A DNA stretch of 64,000 bases. Source: an uncultured Prevotella sp. GTDB taxonomy: Bacteria; Bacteroidota; Bacteroidia; Bacteroidales; Bacteroidaceae. Below the pieces are notes generated by a model. That model was not told the DNA's origin, made no database searches, and saw only the letters and a list, made by a program, of their open reading frames with translations. The position numbers were made by a program, and so were the translations under genes. The stretch is taken from assembly GCA_900545525.1 (NCBI GenBank), contig UQZX01000013.1:1-64000 (forward strand), read 5' to 3'. This document shows, piece by piece, positions 8,101 through 17,828 of this stretch. Each line of letters starts with the position of its first letter. Within the stretch, counting starts at the first letter, position 1.

Positions 8101-9388
8101 AAGAATTTTAAGTTTGTTGTCTGTTGCATTTGCAGCAATGTCTGTTTTTGCCCAAAGTGGCACAAATTCACCTTATAGTCAGTATGGATTGGGAGTACTT
8201 AGTGACCAGACGAGTGGTTTTAACAGGGGGATGAACGGGCTTGGATTAGGCTTTCGTGAGAATAATCAGGTGAACTTTATAAATCCTGCATCATATTCAT
8301 CTATGGATTCTTTGATGTTTCTTTTCGATGCAGGATTGTCAGGACAGATAACAAGCTTTAAAGAAAACGGGAAAACACTTAATGCCAAGAATGCAGACTT
8401 TGAATATGTGGTTGCCGGTTTTCGGGCTTTTAAGCATGTAGGTGTAAGCTTTGGTATATTGCCTTATACTAATATAGGATATAATTATTCGGTAAGCGAC
8501 TATCTTGATGGAGACCGCAATACAGTTTATACAAACTCTTATTCAGGCAGTGGCGGTATTCATCAGGTATATTTCGGATTGGGCTGGGAGTTCATGAAAG
8601 GAATATCTGTAGGTGCAAACGTGTCTTATTTGTGGGGAGACTATGAACGTGCAGTCATAAACAGCTATAGTGACAGTTGGGCTAAAACTCTGTCCAAGTA
8701 TTATACAGCTACAGTGAATAGTTATAAGATAGATTTGGGCGTTCAGTATGTGCATGTCTTTGATAAGAACAATGAAGTGACTTTAGGTGTGACTTATGGA
8801 CTTGGTCATAAACTGAGTGCAACTCCTCAATGTGATGTCGTTTCCACAGATCCTGCAACATCTACACCCGACACAACATCATATTCGGTCAAGAAAGGAT
8901 TGGCAATACCTACAACATTAGGTGTGGGTTTGATGTGGAAACACAAAAATCAATGGAAATTAGGAATAGACTACAATTATCAGAGATGGGGCAGCATTGA
9001 ATATCCTGTTTATACAACCGTAGGGAATACACCTGTTTATCAGCTGTCTGATGATTATTATGACGATCGTCATAAAATTACAGTAGGTGGTGAGTTCTGC
9101 AAAAATGCTTACAGCCGCAACTTCTTTAACAGGGTCCGCTTCCGTGCCGGTGCATCTTATGCCACACCTTATTATAAAATAAACGGTCAGGATGGTCCAA
9201 AGGAACTTAGTGTAAGTGCCGGCTTCGGAATACCTATAATGAATGGTTATAACAGCCGGTCTATATTGAACATATCCGGTCAGTGGGTACGTTCAGAGGC
9301 TAAAGGGCTTATTAAGGAAAACACTTTCCGTATAAACATTGGACTTACGTTCAATGAACGCTGGTTCATGAAATGGAAAGTCGAATAG
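8087..9388 (+). CDS. Putative outer-membrane beta-barrel protein (FadL-like)
   Basis: The 433-residue product has a signal peptide ending near SVFAQ and then alternating amphipathic strands rich in Tyr, Gly and Ser with no other domains, as in outer-membrane barrels. Early segments (NSPYSQYGLG, INPASYSSMDS) resemble FadL/OMPP1-type transporters common in Bacteroidota. It overlaps the end of coaX and is followed 3 bp later by lptC, so it belongs to the same operon. The cargo is unknown; a role in hydrophobic-compound passage is inference only. Confidence 0.8.
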   Translation: MVCYRRILSLLSVAFAAMSVFAQSGTNSPYSQYGLGVLSDQTSGFNRGMNGLGLGFRENNQVNFINPASYSSMDSLMFLFDAGLSGQITSFKENGKTLNAKNADFEYVVAGFRAFKHVGVSFGILPYTNIGYNYSVSDYLDGDRNTVYTNSYSGSGGIHQVYFGLGWEFMKGISVGANVSYLWGDYERAVINSYSDSWAKTLSKYYTATVNSYKIDLGVQYVHVFDKNNEVTLGVTYGLGHKLSATPQCDVVSTDPATSTPDTTSYSVKKGLAIPTTLGVGLMWKHKNQWKLGIDYNYQRWGSIEYPVYTTVGNTPVYQLSDDYYDDRHKITVGGEFCKNAYSRNFFNRVRFRAGASYATPYYKINGQDGPKELSVSAGFGIPIMNGYNSRSILNISGQWVRSEAKGLIKENTFRINIGLTFNERWFMKWKVE

Positions 9389-9391
9389 TAT

Positions 9392-10066
9392 GTGCTTAGG
9401 TTTGTAAAACCTCATTTTGCGAAATCGTTGAAGTATCTATTGTTTATATCGGTTCTATGTTTGTTCTCCTTTGCCTGTACAGAGGAGAAAGAACACATTG
9501 CTCCTGCAATATATCCACGTGATTCGGTGGCTATGATGACATCATACGGAGTCAATACGCTTATATCAGACTCGGGGGTTATAAAATACCGTATTGTGAC
9601 AGAACGATGGGAGGTAAATCAGGCTCGTAACCCGTCGCGCTGGATATTTGATAAAGGGCTTTTCATGGAACAGTTTGATGAGAAATTTCATGTAGAGGCA
9701 TATATTCAGTGTGATACCGCTTATTATTTCGACCAAAAGAAACTGTGGGAATTGAGGGGCAGGGTGCGTGTCCGTACAATTGACGGACTGCGGTTTGCCA
9801 GTGAAGAACTGTATTGGGATCAAAGCTCACATGAGTTGTACAGTAATAAGTTTTCCCGTCTTGTAACTCCCGAGCGGGAGATGCAGGGAAGTTATTTTGT
9901 CAGTGATGAGCGTATGACACGTTATTCTATAAGCAATTCAAAAGGTTCTTTTGTTAAAGGCGGTATGGGCAACAGTGAGAAGGACAGTATCCTGACTGCT
10001 CCAGATACGACGAAGGCAAAGAAACGTTTACCTGTTTCACCGTCTGCCAGAACATCACCATTATAA
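9392..10066 (+). CDS. lptC: LPS export protein LptC
   Basis: LptC is the bitopic component of the Lpt bridge that carries lipopolysaccharide from the inner membrane to the outer membrane. The 224-residue product starts at GTG (the overlapping ATG at 9390 is closed after five codons). It has a hydrophobic leader ending in a possible lipobox Cys (LFSFAC), then the LptC beta-jellyroll with VEAYIQCDTAYYF and WELRGRVRVRT motifs. The C-terminal Pro/Ser/Lys tail is low complexity. Its position between an outer-membrane barrel gene and a CorC-type gene fits an envelope-biogenesis operon. Confidence 0.88.
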   Translation: MLRFVKPHFAKSLKYLLFISVLCLFSFACTEEKEHIAPAIYPRDSVAMMTSYGVNTLISDSGVIKYRIVTERWEVNQARNPSRWIFDKGLFMEQFDEKFHVEAYIQCDTAYYFDQKKLWELRGRVRVRTIDGLRFASEELYWDQSSHELYSNKFSRLVTPEREMQGSYFVSDERMTRYSISNSKGSFVKGGMGNSEKDSILTAPDTTKAKKRLPVSPSARTSPL

Positions 10067-10072
10067 TTTTTT

Positions 10073-11338
10073 ATGGAACAAGTTAGTCTGTCCCTTATAT
10101 TGGGTATAATTATAACAATGTGCTTTTCTGCATTCTTTTCAGGAATGGAGATAGCATTTGTTTCGAGTAACCGCATGCTGGCAGAAATGGATCGTGACAA
10201 GACGGGGATTTCCAGCAGCTTGTTGGCAAAGTTCTACCGTCATCCCAATAACTTTGTCAGTACGATGCTTGTTGGAAATAATATCGCACTTGTTGTATAC
10301 GGCATACTTATAGCATCGTTTTTTGACAATACGATATTTGCCGGTTTGGATGCCGGTTTTACCGTTCCGGCAGATACAATTCTTTCAACTGTCATCGTTC
10401 TGTTCACCGGAGAGTTTCTTCCCAAAACCTTGTTCAAGAGCAATCCTAACCGTCTGCTCACGTTTTTTGCCGTACCGGCATATCTTTGCTACATTATCTT
10501 ATGGCCAGTCTCACGCATTACAACGATGATGTCGCGTATGTTGTTGCGCACAATGGGAATGAACATTGAGCAGGACGGCAACGATGAAGGTTTCTCCCGT
10601 GTAGATCTCGATTATCTGGTTCAGACGAGCATAGACAATGCCCGTGACAGCAAGATAGACGACGAGGTTCGTATATTTCAGAACGCTCTGGACTTTTCAG
10701 ATACAAAAGTACGCGACTGCATGGTGCCGCGTACGGAGATGTGTGCCGTGGAATGCAGCAGTTCCATAGACGACCTCCGTAATATGTTCATAGAAAGCGG
10801 TAAGTCGAAGATCATTGTTTATAAAGATGATATAGACCATATTGTGGGATATATACATTCGCTTGAACTGTTCCGCAATCCGGACGACTGGCAGAAGCAT
10901 ATACATTCAATGCTGTTTGTGCCGGAGACGATGACGGCACATAAGCTGATGCAGATGTTCTTGCAGCAGAAAAAGAGCATAGGCGTGGTGGTGGATGAGT
11001 TTGGCGGTACGAGTGGACTTGTTTCTTTGGAAGATATTGTTGAGGAAATATTCGGAGAGATAGAAGACGAGCATGACAACTCCAACTATACGGCAGTAAG
11101 GACATCCGACGGCGATTATCTGCTTTCGGCGCGTCTTGAGATAGATAATGTGAATGAACAGTTCGGACTAGACCTGCCTGAAAGTGAGGAATATAAAACC
11201 CTTGGAGGTCTTATATTGCACGAATACCAAAGTTTTCCGAAATTAAACGAAATAATAAAGATAGGAAACTTTGAATTTAAAATATTGCGGAAAACAATGA
11301 CAAAAATAGAGTTGGTCAGGCTAAAAGTAATGGAATAG
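10073..11338 (+). CDS. CNNM/CorC (HlyC) family membrane protein with CBS pair
   Basis: The 421-residue product has an N-terminal DUF21 (CNNM) domain of about four membrane helices (residues 1-150, with FSGMEIAFVSSNR), a CBS pair (about 200-330, starting MVPRTEM and containing VVVDEFGGTSGLVSLEDIVEE) and a C-terminal CorC_HlyC domain (SEEYKTLGGLIL). Family members have been linked to divalent cation efflux or to cell-surface assembly. The old 'hemolysin' label is not evidence of hemolysis. It lies 6 bp after lptC and is followed by its own gap and promoter before ppiD. Confidence 0.92.
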   Translation: MEQVSLSLILGIIITMCFSAFFSGMEIAFVSSNRMLAEMDRDKTGISSSLLAKFYRHPNNFVSTMLVGNNIALVVYGILIASFFDNTIFAGLDAGFTVPADTILSTVIVLFTGEFLPKTLFKSNPNRLLTFFAVPAYLCYIILWPVSRITTMMSRMLLRTMGMNIEQDGNDEGFSRVDLDYLVQTSIDNARDSKIDDEVRIFQNALDFSDTKVRDCMVPRTEMCAVECSSSIDDLRNMFIESGKSKIIVYKDDIDHIVGYIHSLELFRNPDDWQKHIHSMLFVPETMTAHKLMQMFLQQKKSIGVVVDEFGGTSGLVSLEDIVEEIFGEIEDEHDNSNYTAVRTSDGDYLLSARLEIDNVNEQFGLDLPESEEYKTLGGLILHEYQSFPKLNEIIKIGNFEFKILRKTMTKIELVRLKVME

Positions 11339-11383
11339 CATAACTTTTTATTTGAAACATACCGTTTTGTATTATCTTTTTTG

Positions 11384-11391
11384 TAATTTTG
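11384..11391 (+). promoter_or_regulatory. Putative -7 element of the PpiD-like gene
   Basis: TAATTTTG matches the TAnnTTTG consensus 57 nt before the start codon; no well-spaced -33 TTTG is seen. Confidence 0.4.
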
Positions 11392-11448
11392 TGCGCTAAA
11401 TATACATATTATAACACGAAATAATAATTAAAAACAAACAAATAATAA

Positions 11449-13590
11449 ATGGCAGCTTTAGGAAAAATCAGAAGTAAGGGCGTAATTCTTATCACTGTGA
11501 TAGGTTTTGCCCTTTTTGCTTTTATTGCTGAAGAGATGTTTCGCTCTTGCGATTCCATTCGCAATGAAAACAGACAGCAAGTAGGTGAGGTCTTTGGAGA
11601 GAAAGTCAATGTACAGGATTTCCAGAAATTAGTAGACGAGTATACAAATGTCATGAAGGTTACGCAAGGTCGTGAAAATCTGACAGACATGGAGCTAAAC
11701 CAAATAAAGGACGTTGTGTGGAACACTTACGTACAGAACAAGCTTATAGAAAAAGAGGCAAAAGAGCTTGGGCTGACTGTAACAGACAAGGAGTTGCAGA
11801 ATGTTCTTGCAGAAGGAACAAACCCCATGCTGATGCAGACACCATTTGTAAACCAGCAGACTGGACGCTTTGATGTAAACGCGTTGAAGAAGTTCCTTGC
11901 AGAATACAAGCAGGCACAGAATGTAAACCCACAGATGGCGGAACAATACCGTAGCATTTACAATTTCTGGACTTTTGTAGAGAAGTCTCTGCGTCAGCAG
12001 ATTCTTGCGCAGAAGTATCAGACTCTGTTTGCTGGCTGCATACTGTCTAATCCTGTTTCTGCAAAGATTGCATACAATGACGAAAATCAGGAGAGCAACA
12101 TACAATTGGCGGCATATCCTTATTCTTCTGTAAAAGACGACGATATTAAGGTTTCCGATGATGACCTTAAAGCAAAATATGATGAGCTTAAACCGCGTTT
12201 CAAGCAGCATGAGGAGAGCCGTGACGTAAAGTATGTTGAATTGCAGGTCCTTCCGTCGCAGACAGACCGTGTAGCCTTGGATAAGACATTCAAGACTTAT
12301 GCACAGGATTTACAGAATGCGGCAGACCCGTCGGAGGTTGTACGCAAGAGTGCTTCATACGTTGCTTATCTTGGTATACCGCAGACAAAGACGGCTTTCC
12401 CATCAGACATCGCGTCACGCCTTGACTCGATAGCTGTCGGTGCAATGATTGGACCGTTTGAGAACAAGTCTGACAATACGCTTAATATTATACGTCTCTT
12501 GTCAAAGACTCAGATGCCTGACTCTGTACAGTTCCGCGCAATACAGGTTGCAGGTGCAACACCTGAGGCTGCTCGCAAGACAGCAGACAGCATTTACACT
12601 GCACTTCAGGGCGGTGCCGACTTTGAGGCACTTGCAAAGAAGTACGGTCAGACAGGAGAGAAGACATGGATAACATCTGCCCAGTATCAGAATGCTCCTT
12701 CCATGGACAAGGATACCAAGACTTATATCTCGGCATTGAATACATCGGCTGTCAATGAGACAAAGAACTTGCAGCTGGCACAGTTCAACCTCATTCTTCA
12801 GGTTACTGACCGTAAGGCGATGACAGACAAGTACACTGTTGCCGTTATCAAGAAGCCGATAGAGTTTTCAAAAGACACTTACTCTGCTGCATACAATAAG
12901 TTCAGCCAGTTTGTAAGCGAGAACCAGTCGTTGGAGGCAATGGAGAAGAATGCTGCGAAATACGGTCTGAAAGTTCAGGAGCGCAATGACATACGTAACT
13001 CAGAGCACTATGTTGTAGGTATAAACGGTACACGCGATGCGATGAAGTGGATATTCGAGGCAGAAGAAGGCGAGATTTCTCCACTGTATGAGTGCGGTGA
13101 CAATGACCATCTGCTTGTTCTTGCCATGACAAATGTACACAAGGCAGGCTATCGTCCGCTTGATGATAAGAATGTGAAAGACTATATCAAGCAGGAGGTG
13201 ATGAACGACAAGAAGGCAGAGGTGCTCATAGGCAAGCTGAATGGTGTCAAGAACATGGCAGAGGCTAAGGCTAAAGGTGGAAAGATTGCCACCGTTGAGC
13301 AGGTTACCTTTGCAGCTCCTGTGTTTGTACAGGCAACAGGAGCAAGCGAACCCGCGCTTAGCGGTGCTGTTGCTGCAACGGCACAGGGTAAGTTCTCTTC
13401 ACATGCCGTTAAGGGAAATGCCGGTGTATACTTGTTCCAAGTAAACAGCAAGAAGATGCGTCCTGTTAAGTTTGATGCAAAAGAATACGAGCAGCGTCTG
13501 AAGCAGAGGGCGTTGCAGTATGCTGGCAACTTCATGTCAGAGCTATATGCAAAGGCAAATGTAAAGGACAACCGCTATCTGTTCTTCTAA
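11449..13590 (+). CDS. PpiD/SurA-like periplasmic peptidylprolyl isomerase
   Basis: The 713-residue product has one N-terminal membrane anchor (about residues 12-28) followed by a SurA-like chaperone domain (LTDMELNQIKDVVWNTYVQNKL), a parvulin-type PPIase region in the middle (ADSIYTALQGGADFEALAKKYGQTG) and a second C-terminal chaperone-like half. This order is that of PpiD, an inner-membrane-anchored periplasmic foldase that helps proteins leaving the Sec channel. It has its own upstream -7-like element and a strong terminator downstream. Whether isomerase activity is retained cannot be told here. Confidence 0.9.
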   Translation: MAALGKIRSKGVILITVIGFALFAFIAEEMFRSCDSIRNENRQQVGEVFGEKVNVQDFQKLVDEYTNVMKVTQGRENLTDMELNQIKDVVWNTYVQNKLIEKEAKELGLTVTDKELQNVLAEGTNPMLMQTPFVNQQTGRFDVNALKKFLAEYKQAQNVNPQMAEQYRSIYNFWTFVEKSLRQQILAQKYQTLFAGCILSNPVSAKIAYNDENQESNIQLAAYPYSSVKDDDIKVSDDDLKAKYDELKPRFKQHEESRDVKYVELQVLPSQTDRVALDKTFKTYAQDLQNAADPSEVVRKSASYVAYLGIPQTKTAFPSDIASRLDSIAVGAMIGPFENKSDNTLNIIRLLSKTQMPDSVQFRAIQVAGATPEAARKTADSIYTALQGGADFEALAKKYGQTGEKTWITSAQYQNAPSMDKDTKTYISALNTSAVNETKNLQLAQFNLILQVTDRKAMTDKYTVAVIKKPIEFSKDTYSAAYNKFSQFVSENQSLEAMEKNAAKYGLKVQERNDIRNSEHYVVGINGTRDAMKWIFEAEEGEISPLYECGDNDHLLVLAMTNVHKAGYRPLDDKNVKDYIKQEVMNDKKAEVLIGKLNGVKNMAEAKAKGGKIATVEQVTFAAPVFVQATGASEPALSGAVAATAQGKFSSHAVKGNAGVYLFQVNSKKMRPVKFDAKEYEQRLKQRALQYAGNFMSELYAKANVKDNRYLFF

Positions 13591-13625
13591 TCAGCGGTGA
13601 GGATACAGATATTTTAAGCATATGA

Positions 13626-13656
13626 GACTGTCAGGCATTGCCTGGCAGTCTTTTTT
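13626..13656 (+). terminator. Rho-independent terminator after PpiD-like gene
   Basis: GACTGTCAGGC (13626-13636) pairs with GCCTGGCAGTC (13640-13650) across a 3-nt loop, with one G-U pair, and is followed by six T residues. Confidence 0.9.
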
Positions 13657-13865
13657 ATATAAAATAACGCATATAGTTTTATTTTATTTCAAGCGTATAT
13701 ATGGAACGCTTAGAGTAAAATATCCAAGTGTTGTATTGAAAAGTTCTATATGGTGGACATAATAAATAGTTCGTCCTTTCTTTCTATATCTATGCTCTAA
13801 AAACATAATTGTAAAATATGAAACCAAAAGTTTAATAAAAATGATAGGGGATTGAGTTTTATTTG

Positions 13866-13873
13866 TAATTTTG
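13866..13873 (+). promoter_or_regulatory. Putative -7 element of the XRE-hsd operon
   Basis: TAATTTTG lies 44 nt upstream of the regulator start codon; the -33 element is not clear. Confidence 0.45.
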
Positions 13874-13917
13874 CATAATACATCAAGGTATTGTAATTAA
13901 CAAGCAATTTAAAACGT

Positions 13918-14130
13918 ATGGAATCACAAAAGATAAATAGGCTAAAAGTTGTGTTAGTTGAGAATGGCAAAACCGGGAAATGGTTAGCCGAGCAGGTAGG
14001 AAAGAATGAAGCAACCGTTTCCCGATGGTGTTCTAACAAAATGCAACCGTCTCTTGATATGCTTGTAAAGATTGCAAGTTTACTTAATGTTGACCCTCGC
14101 CAACTCATCAATGGCGGTAATAATGAATGA
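13918..14130 (+). CDS. XRE-family HTH regulator of the restriction locus
   Basis: The 70-residue product is a single helix-turn-helix domain (KWLAEQVGKNEATVSRWCSN forms the HTH) of the XRE/Cro type. It directly precedes and overlaps hsdM, which suggests it controls expression of the modification and restriction genes, as small controller proteins do in other restriction systems; that role is inferred from position. No clear palindromic operator was recognised upstream. Confidence 0.88.
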   Translation: MESQKINRLKVVLVENGKTGKWLAEQVGKNEATVSRWCSNKMQPSLDMLVKIASLLNVDPRQLINGGNNE

Positions 14131-14132
14131 TT

Positions 14133-15716
14133 ATGGCAAAGAAAGCAACAAAGAAAAAAGATAATCTTCCGATGGAGGAAGTGCTTTGGAAAGCGTGTGA
14201 TGCACTGCGTGGTTCTATTGAACCGAGCGAATATAAGCACGTAGTCCTGTCATTGATATTCTTGAAATATGCCGGCTTCCACTTTGAGAAACGCCGACAG
14301 GAGATAATCAATGATGGTTTGGAAGACTTTGTGGACAGTGTGGAGTTTTATGCAGCCAAGAACGTTTTTTATCTGCCGGAAACGGCTCGCTGGGCATATC
14401 TGAAAGAGAACGCCAAGCAACCGAATATCGCTTCCATCGTGGATAAGGCTCTTTCGGAGATAGAGAAGGAAAACAAGCCTTTACGGGGAGCATTGCCCAA
14501 CAACTATTACAGTTCACTCGGCATAGAGGCAGAGAAGCTCGGTTCTCTACTTGATAAAATAGATGGTTTTGACTCGATACTTGCGTCTGCCGATGGCAAC
14601 GATATCATTGGCCGTGTGTATGAATACTTTCTTTCCAAGTTCGCCATCAAAGAGGGCAAGGGTAAGGGTGAGTTCTATACACCAAAGACAATCGTAAATC
14701 TGATAGCTGAGATGATAGAGCCTTACGAGGGCAAGATTTACGATCCCTGTTGTGGTTCGGGCGGTATGTTTGTGCAGTCAATGAAATTCGTGGAAAGCCA
14801 TCACGGTAATCGCCGCAAGGTGTCGGTGTATGGACAGGAATATACAAAAACCACATTCAAACTGGCAAAGATGAACCTTGCCATCCGTGGCATAGCTGCC
14901 GACTTAGGCGATTATGCGGCCAATACTTTTACCGATGACCGTCATAAGGATTTGAAAGCTGACTTTATCATGGCTAATCCTCCTTTCAATCAGAAAGACT
15001 GGCGTGCGGATAACCAACTTACCGATGACCCTCGCTGGGTTGGCTACGACATTCCTCCTACCTCCAATGCCAACTATGGATGGATTCTGAACATGGTGAG
15101 CAAGCTCTCGGTTAACGGTGTGGCCGGCTTCATTCTTGCCAATGGTGCACTGAGTGCTGATGGTACAGAGGGAGCTATTCGCCAAAAGATGATAGAGCGC
15201 GGACTTGTGGAGGCGATAGTTATCTTGCCCCGAAACCTTTTCTATTCTACTGATATATCTGTGACGCTTTGGATTCTCAATGCCAACAAAAAAGCCCGTG
15301 TGGTAAATCGCAACGGTGAGGAGATACATTACCGTGACCGCGAAAAGGAAATACTTTTTATAGATATGCGTCATATGGGCGAACCCTTTGAAAAGAAATA
15401 TGTGCATTTCACAGACGAGGATATCCGCAAGGTGGCGGACACTTATCACAATTGGCAACGGGAAGGTTATGCAGACACCTATACCGATGTGCCGGAATTC
15501 TGCCATTCGGCTTCGTTCGATGAAATAAAGGACAAGGGCTTCTCACTCGTTCCCAGCAAATACATAGAGTTCGTTAATCGTGATGAGGCGGTGGATTACG
15601 ATACCCGTATGAAAGAACTGCAATCAGAATTGTCCGACATCCTTAAGCAAGAGGAAGAAAGCAGAAAAGCTGTTCTTAATGTATTTAAATCGTTGGGATA
15701 TGAAATCAAATTATAA
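14133..15716 (+). CDS. hsdM: Type I restriction-modification methyltransferase subunit HsdM
   Basis: HsdM transfers a methyl group from S-adenosylmethionine to N6 of adenine in the site chosen by HsdS. The 527-residue product shows the N-terminal HsdM helical domain (RGSIEPSEYKHVVLSLIFLK), the SAM-binding motif I DPCCGSGGMF and the catalytic motif IV NPPF followed by NQKDW. The ATG at 14133 (MAKKATKKK) is preferred; one at 14127 overlaps the regulator stop and is also possible. The 3' end overlaps hsdS by 17 bp. Confidence 0.97.
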   Translation: MAKKATKKKDNLPMEEVLWKACDALRGSIEPSEYKHVVLSLIFLKYAGFHFEKRRQEIINDGLEDFVDSVEFYAAKNVFYLPETARWAYLKENAKQPNIASIVDKALSEIEKENKPLRGALPNNYYSSLGIEAEKLGSLLDKIDGFDSILASADGNDIIGRVYEYFLSKFAIKEGKGKGEFYTPKTIVNLIAEMIEPYEGKIYDPCCGSGGMFVQSMKFVESHHGNRRKVSVYGQEYTKTTFKLAKMNLAIRGIAADLGDYAANTFTDDRHKDLKADFIMANPPFNQKDWRADNQLTDDPRWVGYDIPPTSNANYGWILNMVSKLSVNGVAGFILANGALSADGTEGAIRQKMIERGLVEAIVILPRNLFYSTDISVTLWILNANKKARVVNRNGEEIHYRDREKEILFIDMRHMGEPFEKKYVHFTDEDIRKVADTYHNWQREGYADTYTDVPEFCHSASFDEIKDKGFSLVPSKYIEFVNRDEAVDYDTRMKELQSELSDILKQEEESRKAVLNVFKSLGYEIKL

Positions 15717-16842
15717 ACGGTTAGGCGACTACATACGACAGGTGGATGTTCGCAATAAGGATTTGGCGGTGGAGAAACTGTTGGGGCTAAGTATTGCCAA
15801 ACAGTTTATTCCGTCCATCGCTAATACCATAGGGACTGATATGCGAAATTACAAAGTCGTTGAGTCAAGACAGTTCGGCTATGTACCTGTGACTTCACGC
15901 AATGGTAATAAAATCACTATTGCGCTATATGATAAAATCGAGCCTTGTATCATTTCCCAAGCGTACACAGTTTTTGAAGTAATAGACGAAACGAAACTGC
16001 TACCTGAATACTTGATGATGTGGTTTCGGCGCCCTGAGTTTGATAGATATGCTCGATTCAAATCTCATGGTTCAGCACGTGAAGTCTTTGAATGGGACGA
16101 GATGTGTGATGTCATGTTACCCATTCCTCCTATAGAAGAGCAGCGCAAGATAGTGTCCGAATATCAAGCCATAGAGCAGCGAATTGAAAACAACCGCCGT
16201 CTGATAGCTACGCTTGAAGCAACAGCCCAAACCATCTATCGCAAGATGTTTGTGGAAGATATTAACCTTGAGAATTTGCCGGAAGGATGGAAAATAGGGA
16301 CTATCGGTGAATTTTGTAAGGAAACGAAATCGGGAGGTACACCAAATCGCTCAAACTCTAATTTTTGGGATAAACCTAAGTACCGATGGTTGAAATCAGG
16401 AGAAATAGCAAACAACATTATATTTGATACGGAAGAATGTATCAGCGAAGATGGTTTAAACGGAAGTTCGGCTAAAATTATCCCAAGTGGAACTGTTACT
16501 ATGGCGATGTATGGTGTAACTGCTTCACAAGTAGCCTATCTTGCATGCCCAACAACAACCAATCAAGCTTGTTGTAATATGCTTACAAACACTTTTGAGG
16601 AAGCAGCATACCTGTATTTCCATTGTTTGTTTAGGCAAGAAGGAATTAAACGGCTTGCAAATGGTGGAGCGCAAGAAAATTTGAGTCAAGAAATAATCTG
16701 TGCGCAACCTATTTTAATTCCTTCACATGTTCATTTCTCGATATTTGCAATAATACTAAAAAATAAGATTATATACTCTGCCGAAAACAAGATACTTAAT
16801 GAAATGCTTTTCCTTTTTCGTTCAAGAATGCCTAACATATAA
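15700..16842 (+). CDS. hsdS: Type I restriction-modification specificity subunit HsdS
   Basis: HsdS reads the bipartite DNA target for both methylation and restriction. The 380-residue product has two target-recognition domains (about 1-140 and 190-335), each followed by a conserved helical spacer. The central one is PIPPIEEQRKIVSEY with a long helix through IYRKMF; the second is weaker and C-terminal. The ATG at 15700 gives the normal short overlap with hsdM; an ATG at 15679 is in frame but would extend it. Only one hsdS copy is present and no invertase is near, so shuffling of specificity is not indicated. Confidence 0.93.
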   Translation: MKSNYKRLGDYIRQVDVRNKDLAVEKLLGLSIAKQFIPSIANTIGTDMRNYKVVESRQFGYVPVTSRNGNKITIALYDKIEPCIISQAYTVFEVIDETKLLPEYLMMWFRRPEFDRYARFKSHGSAREVFEWDEMCDVMLPIPPIEEQRKIVSEYQAIEQRIENNRRLIATLEATAQTIYRKMFVEDINLENLPEGWKIGTIGEFCKETKSGGTPNRSNSNFWDKPKYRWLKSGEIANNIIFDTEECISEDGLNGSSAKIIPSGTVTMAMYGVTASQVAYLACPTTTNQACCNMLTNTFEEAAYLYFHCLFRQEGIKRLANGGAQENLSQEIICAQPILIPSHVHFSIFAIILKNKIIYSAENKILNEMLFLFRSRMPNI

Positions 16843-16853
16843 AGCTCTATTTT

Positions 16854-17828
16854 ATGTCTTATTCTGAAATAAATAATTTGTTAAGAATTCATTATCAGTT
16901 TACCGATAATGAGCATTTCATGGATGCATACACCTTTAATAAATGCGAATATCAAATTCTTGGATTAGTAAGAGAGGCTGCTAAACTCATAACGTATGAT
17001 GTTACTATCAATGTTGAGGCTCTGGAAGAGGGTAGCATTTGGGAACGCTTAAAATTAACGTCCAAAGAAGGACATCACATAAAGATTGAATGGATTATTG
17101 CAGCAGCCATTGGCATGATTATAACCCCTGTCGGGCACACTTTAGAAAATGCTATTGATTGGGGATTCGAGTACTTAAAGGATGGCGCATATATTCATTC
17201 TCTGAAGTCTGAAAAAGAACGATTACAACTTGAAAAGGATATACGTGAACTTCGCCAAGATTCTTTAGATAACGCAACGACAGAAAGTGAGAATAAAATT
17301 AAACGAAAAGTTTCAAATTTTTATTCAGAAGTTAAGAAGGACAATCGTGTTGTTAGCGTTGGCTTTAACTCAACTGTGGGAGAGGCGTCACAGGCTGAAT
17401 TACTGATTGACAGACATGATTTCGATACTTATATTATATCAGATAATCTTGAAGAAGAACATTTGCATACAAATGTACGCATAGATATTATTGCTCCCGT
17501 ACTAAAGAAAGGAAGAACAAAATGGAGAGGAGTGTTTAATGGCGCCCCCATTCTTTTTCTAATGAAAGATGTTGATTTTAAAAAATCGGTTATTGGAGGG
17601 TCTATCGTATTTACTGGAGGATCATACATTGTGTGTGACTTAAACATATATACTTCCGTTGACAAAGAAGGAGAAACTCACATTAGCGGATATGAAGTGA
17701 TTTCCGTACACAGTTATGGAATAGACAATCAACCTTCAATAACAACAGAAGGTGAAAAAAGACGTATCAAACAGAGAGAATTAGAAAACCAACCTACATT
17801 GTTTGACGGTTTAGACGATTTTATATGA
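16854..17828 (+). CDS. Unknown protein embedded in the type I restriction operon
   Basis: I do not recognise a named family for this 324-residue protein. Residues 1-75 form an alpha/beta-looking domain (FNKCEYQILGLVREAA, NVEALEEGSIW). About 79-106 is a hydrophobic, membrane-like segment (IEWIIAAAIGMIITPVGHTL), about 115-160 is charged and predicted coiled coil, and about 165-295 is a beta-rich domain. The extreme C terminus is QPTLFDGLDDFI, whose QPTLF resembles a sliding-clamp-binding QxxLF motif. It starts 11 bp after hsdS, and its TGA overlaps the ATG of an hsdR remnant, so it was once directly followed by hsdR. A defence-linked role is inferred from context only. Confidence 0.8.
   Translation: MSYSEINNLLRIHYQFTDNEHFMDAYTFNKCEYQILGLVREAAKLITYDVTINVEALEEGSIWERLKLTSKEGHHIKIEWIIAAAIGMIITPVGHTLENAIDWGFEYLKDGAYIHSLKSEKERLQLEKDIRELRQDSLDNATTESENKIKRKVSNFYSEVKKDNRVVSVGFNSTVGEASQAELLIDRHDFDTYIISDNLEEEHLHTNVRIDIIAPVLKKGRTKWRGVFNGAPILFLMKDVDFKKSVIGGSIVFTGGSYIVCDLNIYTSVDKEGETHISGYEVISVHSYGIDNQPSITTEGEKRRIKQRELENQPTLFDGLDDFI

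Larger units (their letters stand above)
13591..13917. other. Intergenic region: terminator, AT-rich spacer, promoter of restriction locus
   Basis: This 327-bp spacer marks the left boundary of the restriction island. It holds the ppiD terminator at 13626-13656, about 200 bp of AT-rich sequence without a credible ORF, and a -7-like element at 13866-13873. No tRNA, direct repeat or integrase remnant was seen. Confidence 0.7.

Noticed and set aside
15700..16842. Phase-variable hsdS switching
   Set aside because: There is only one hsdS, no truncated partner copy, no inverted repeats in it and no recombinase gene nearby.
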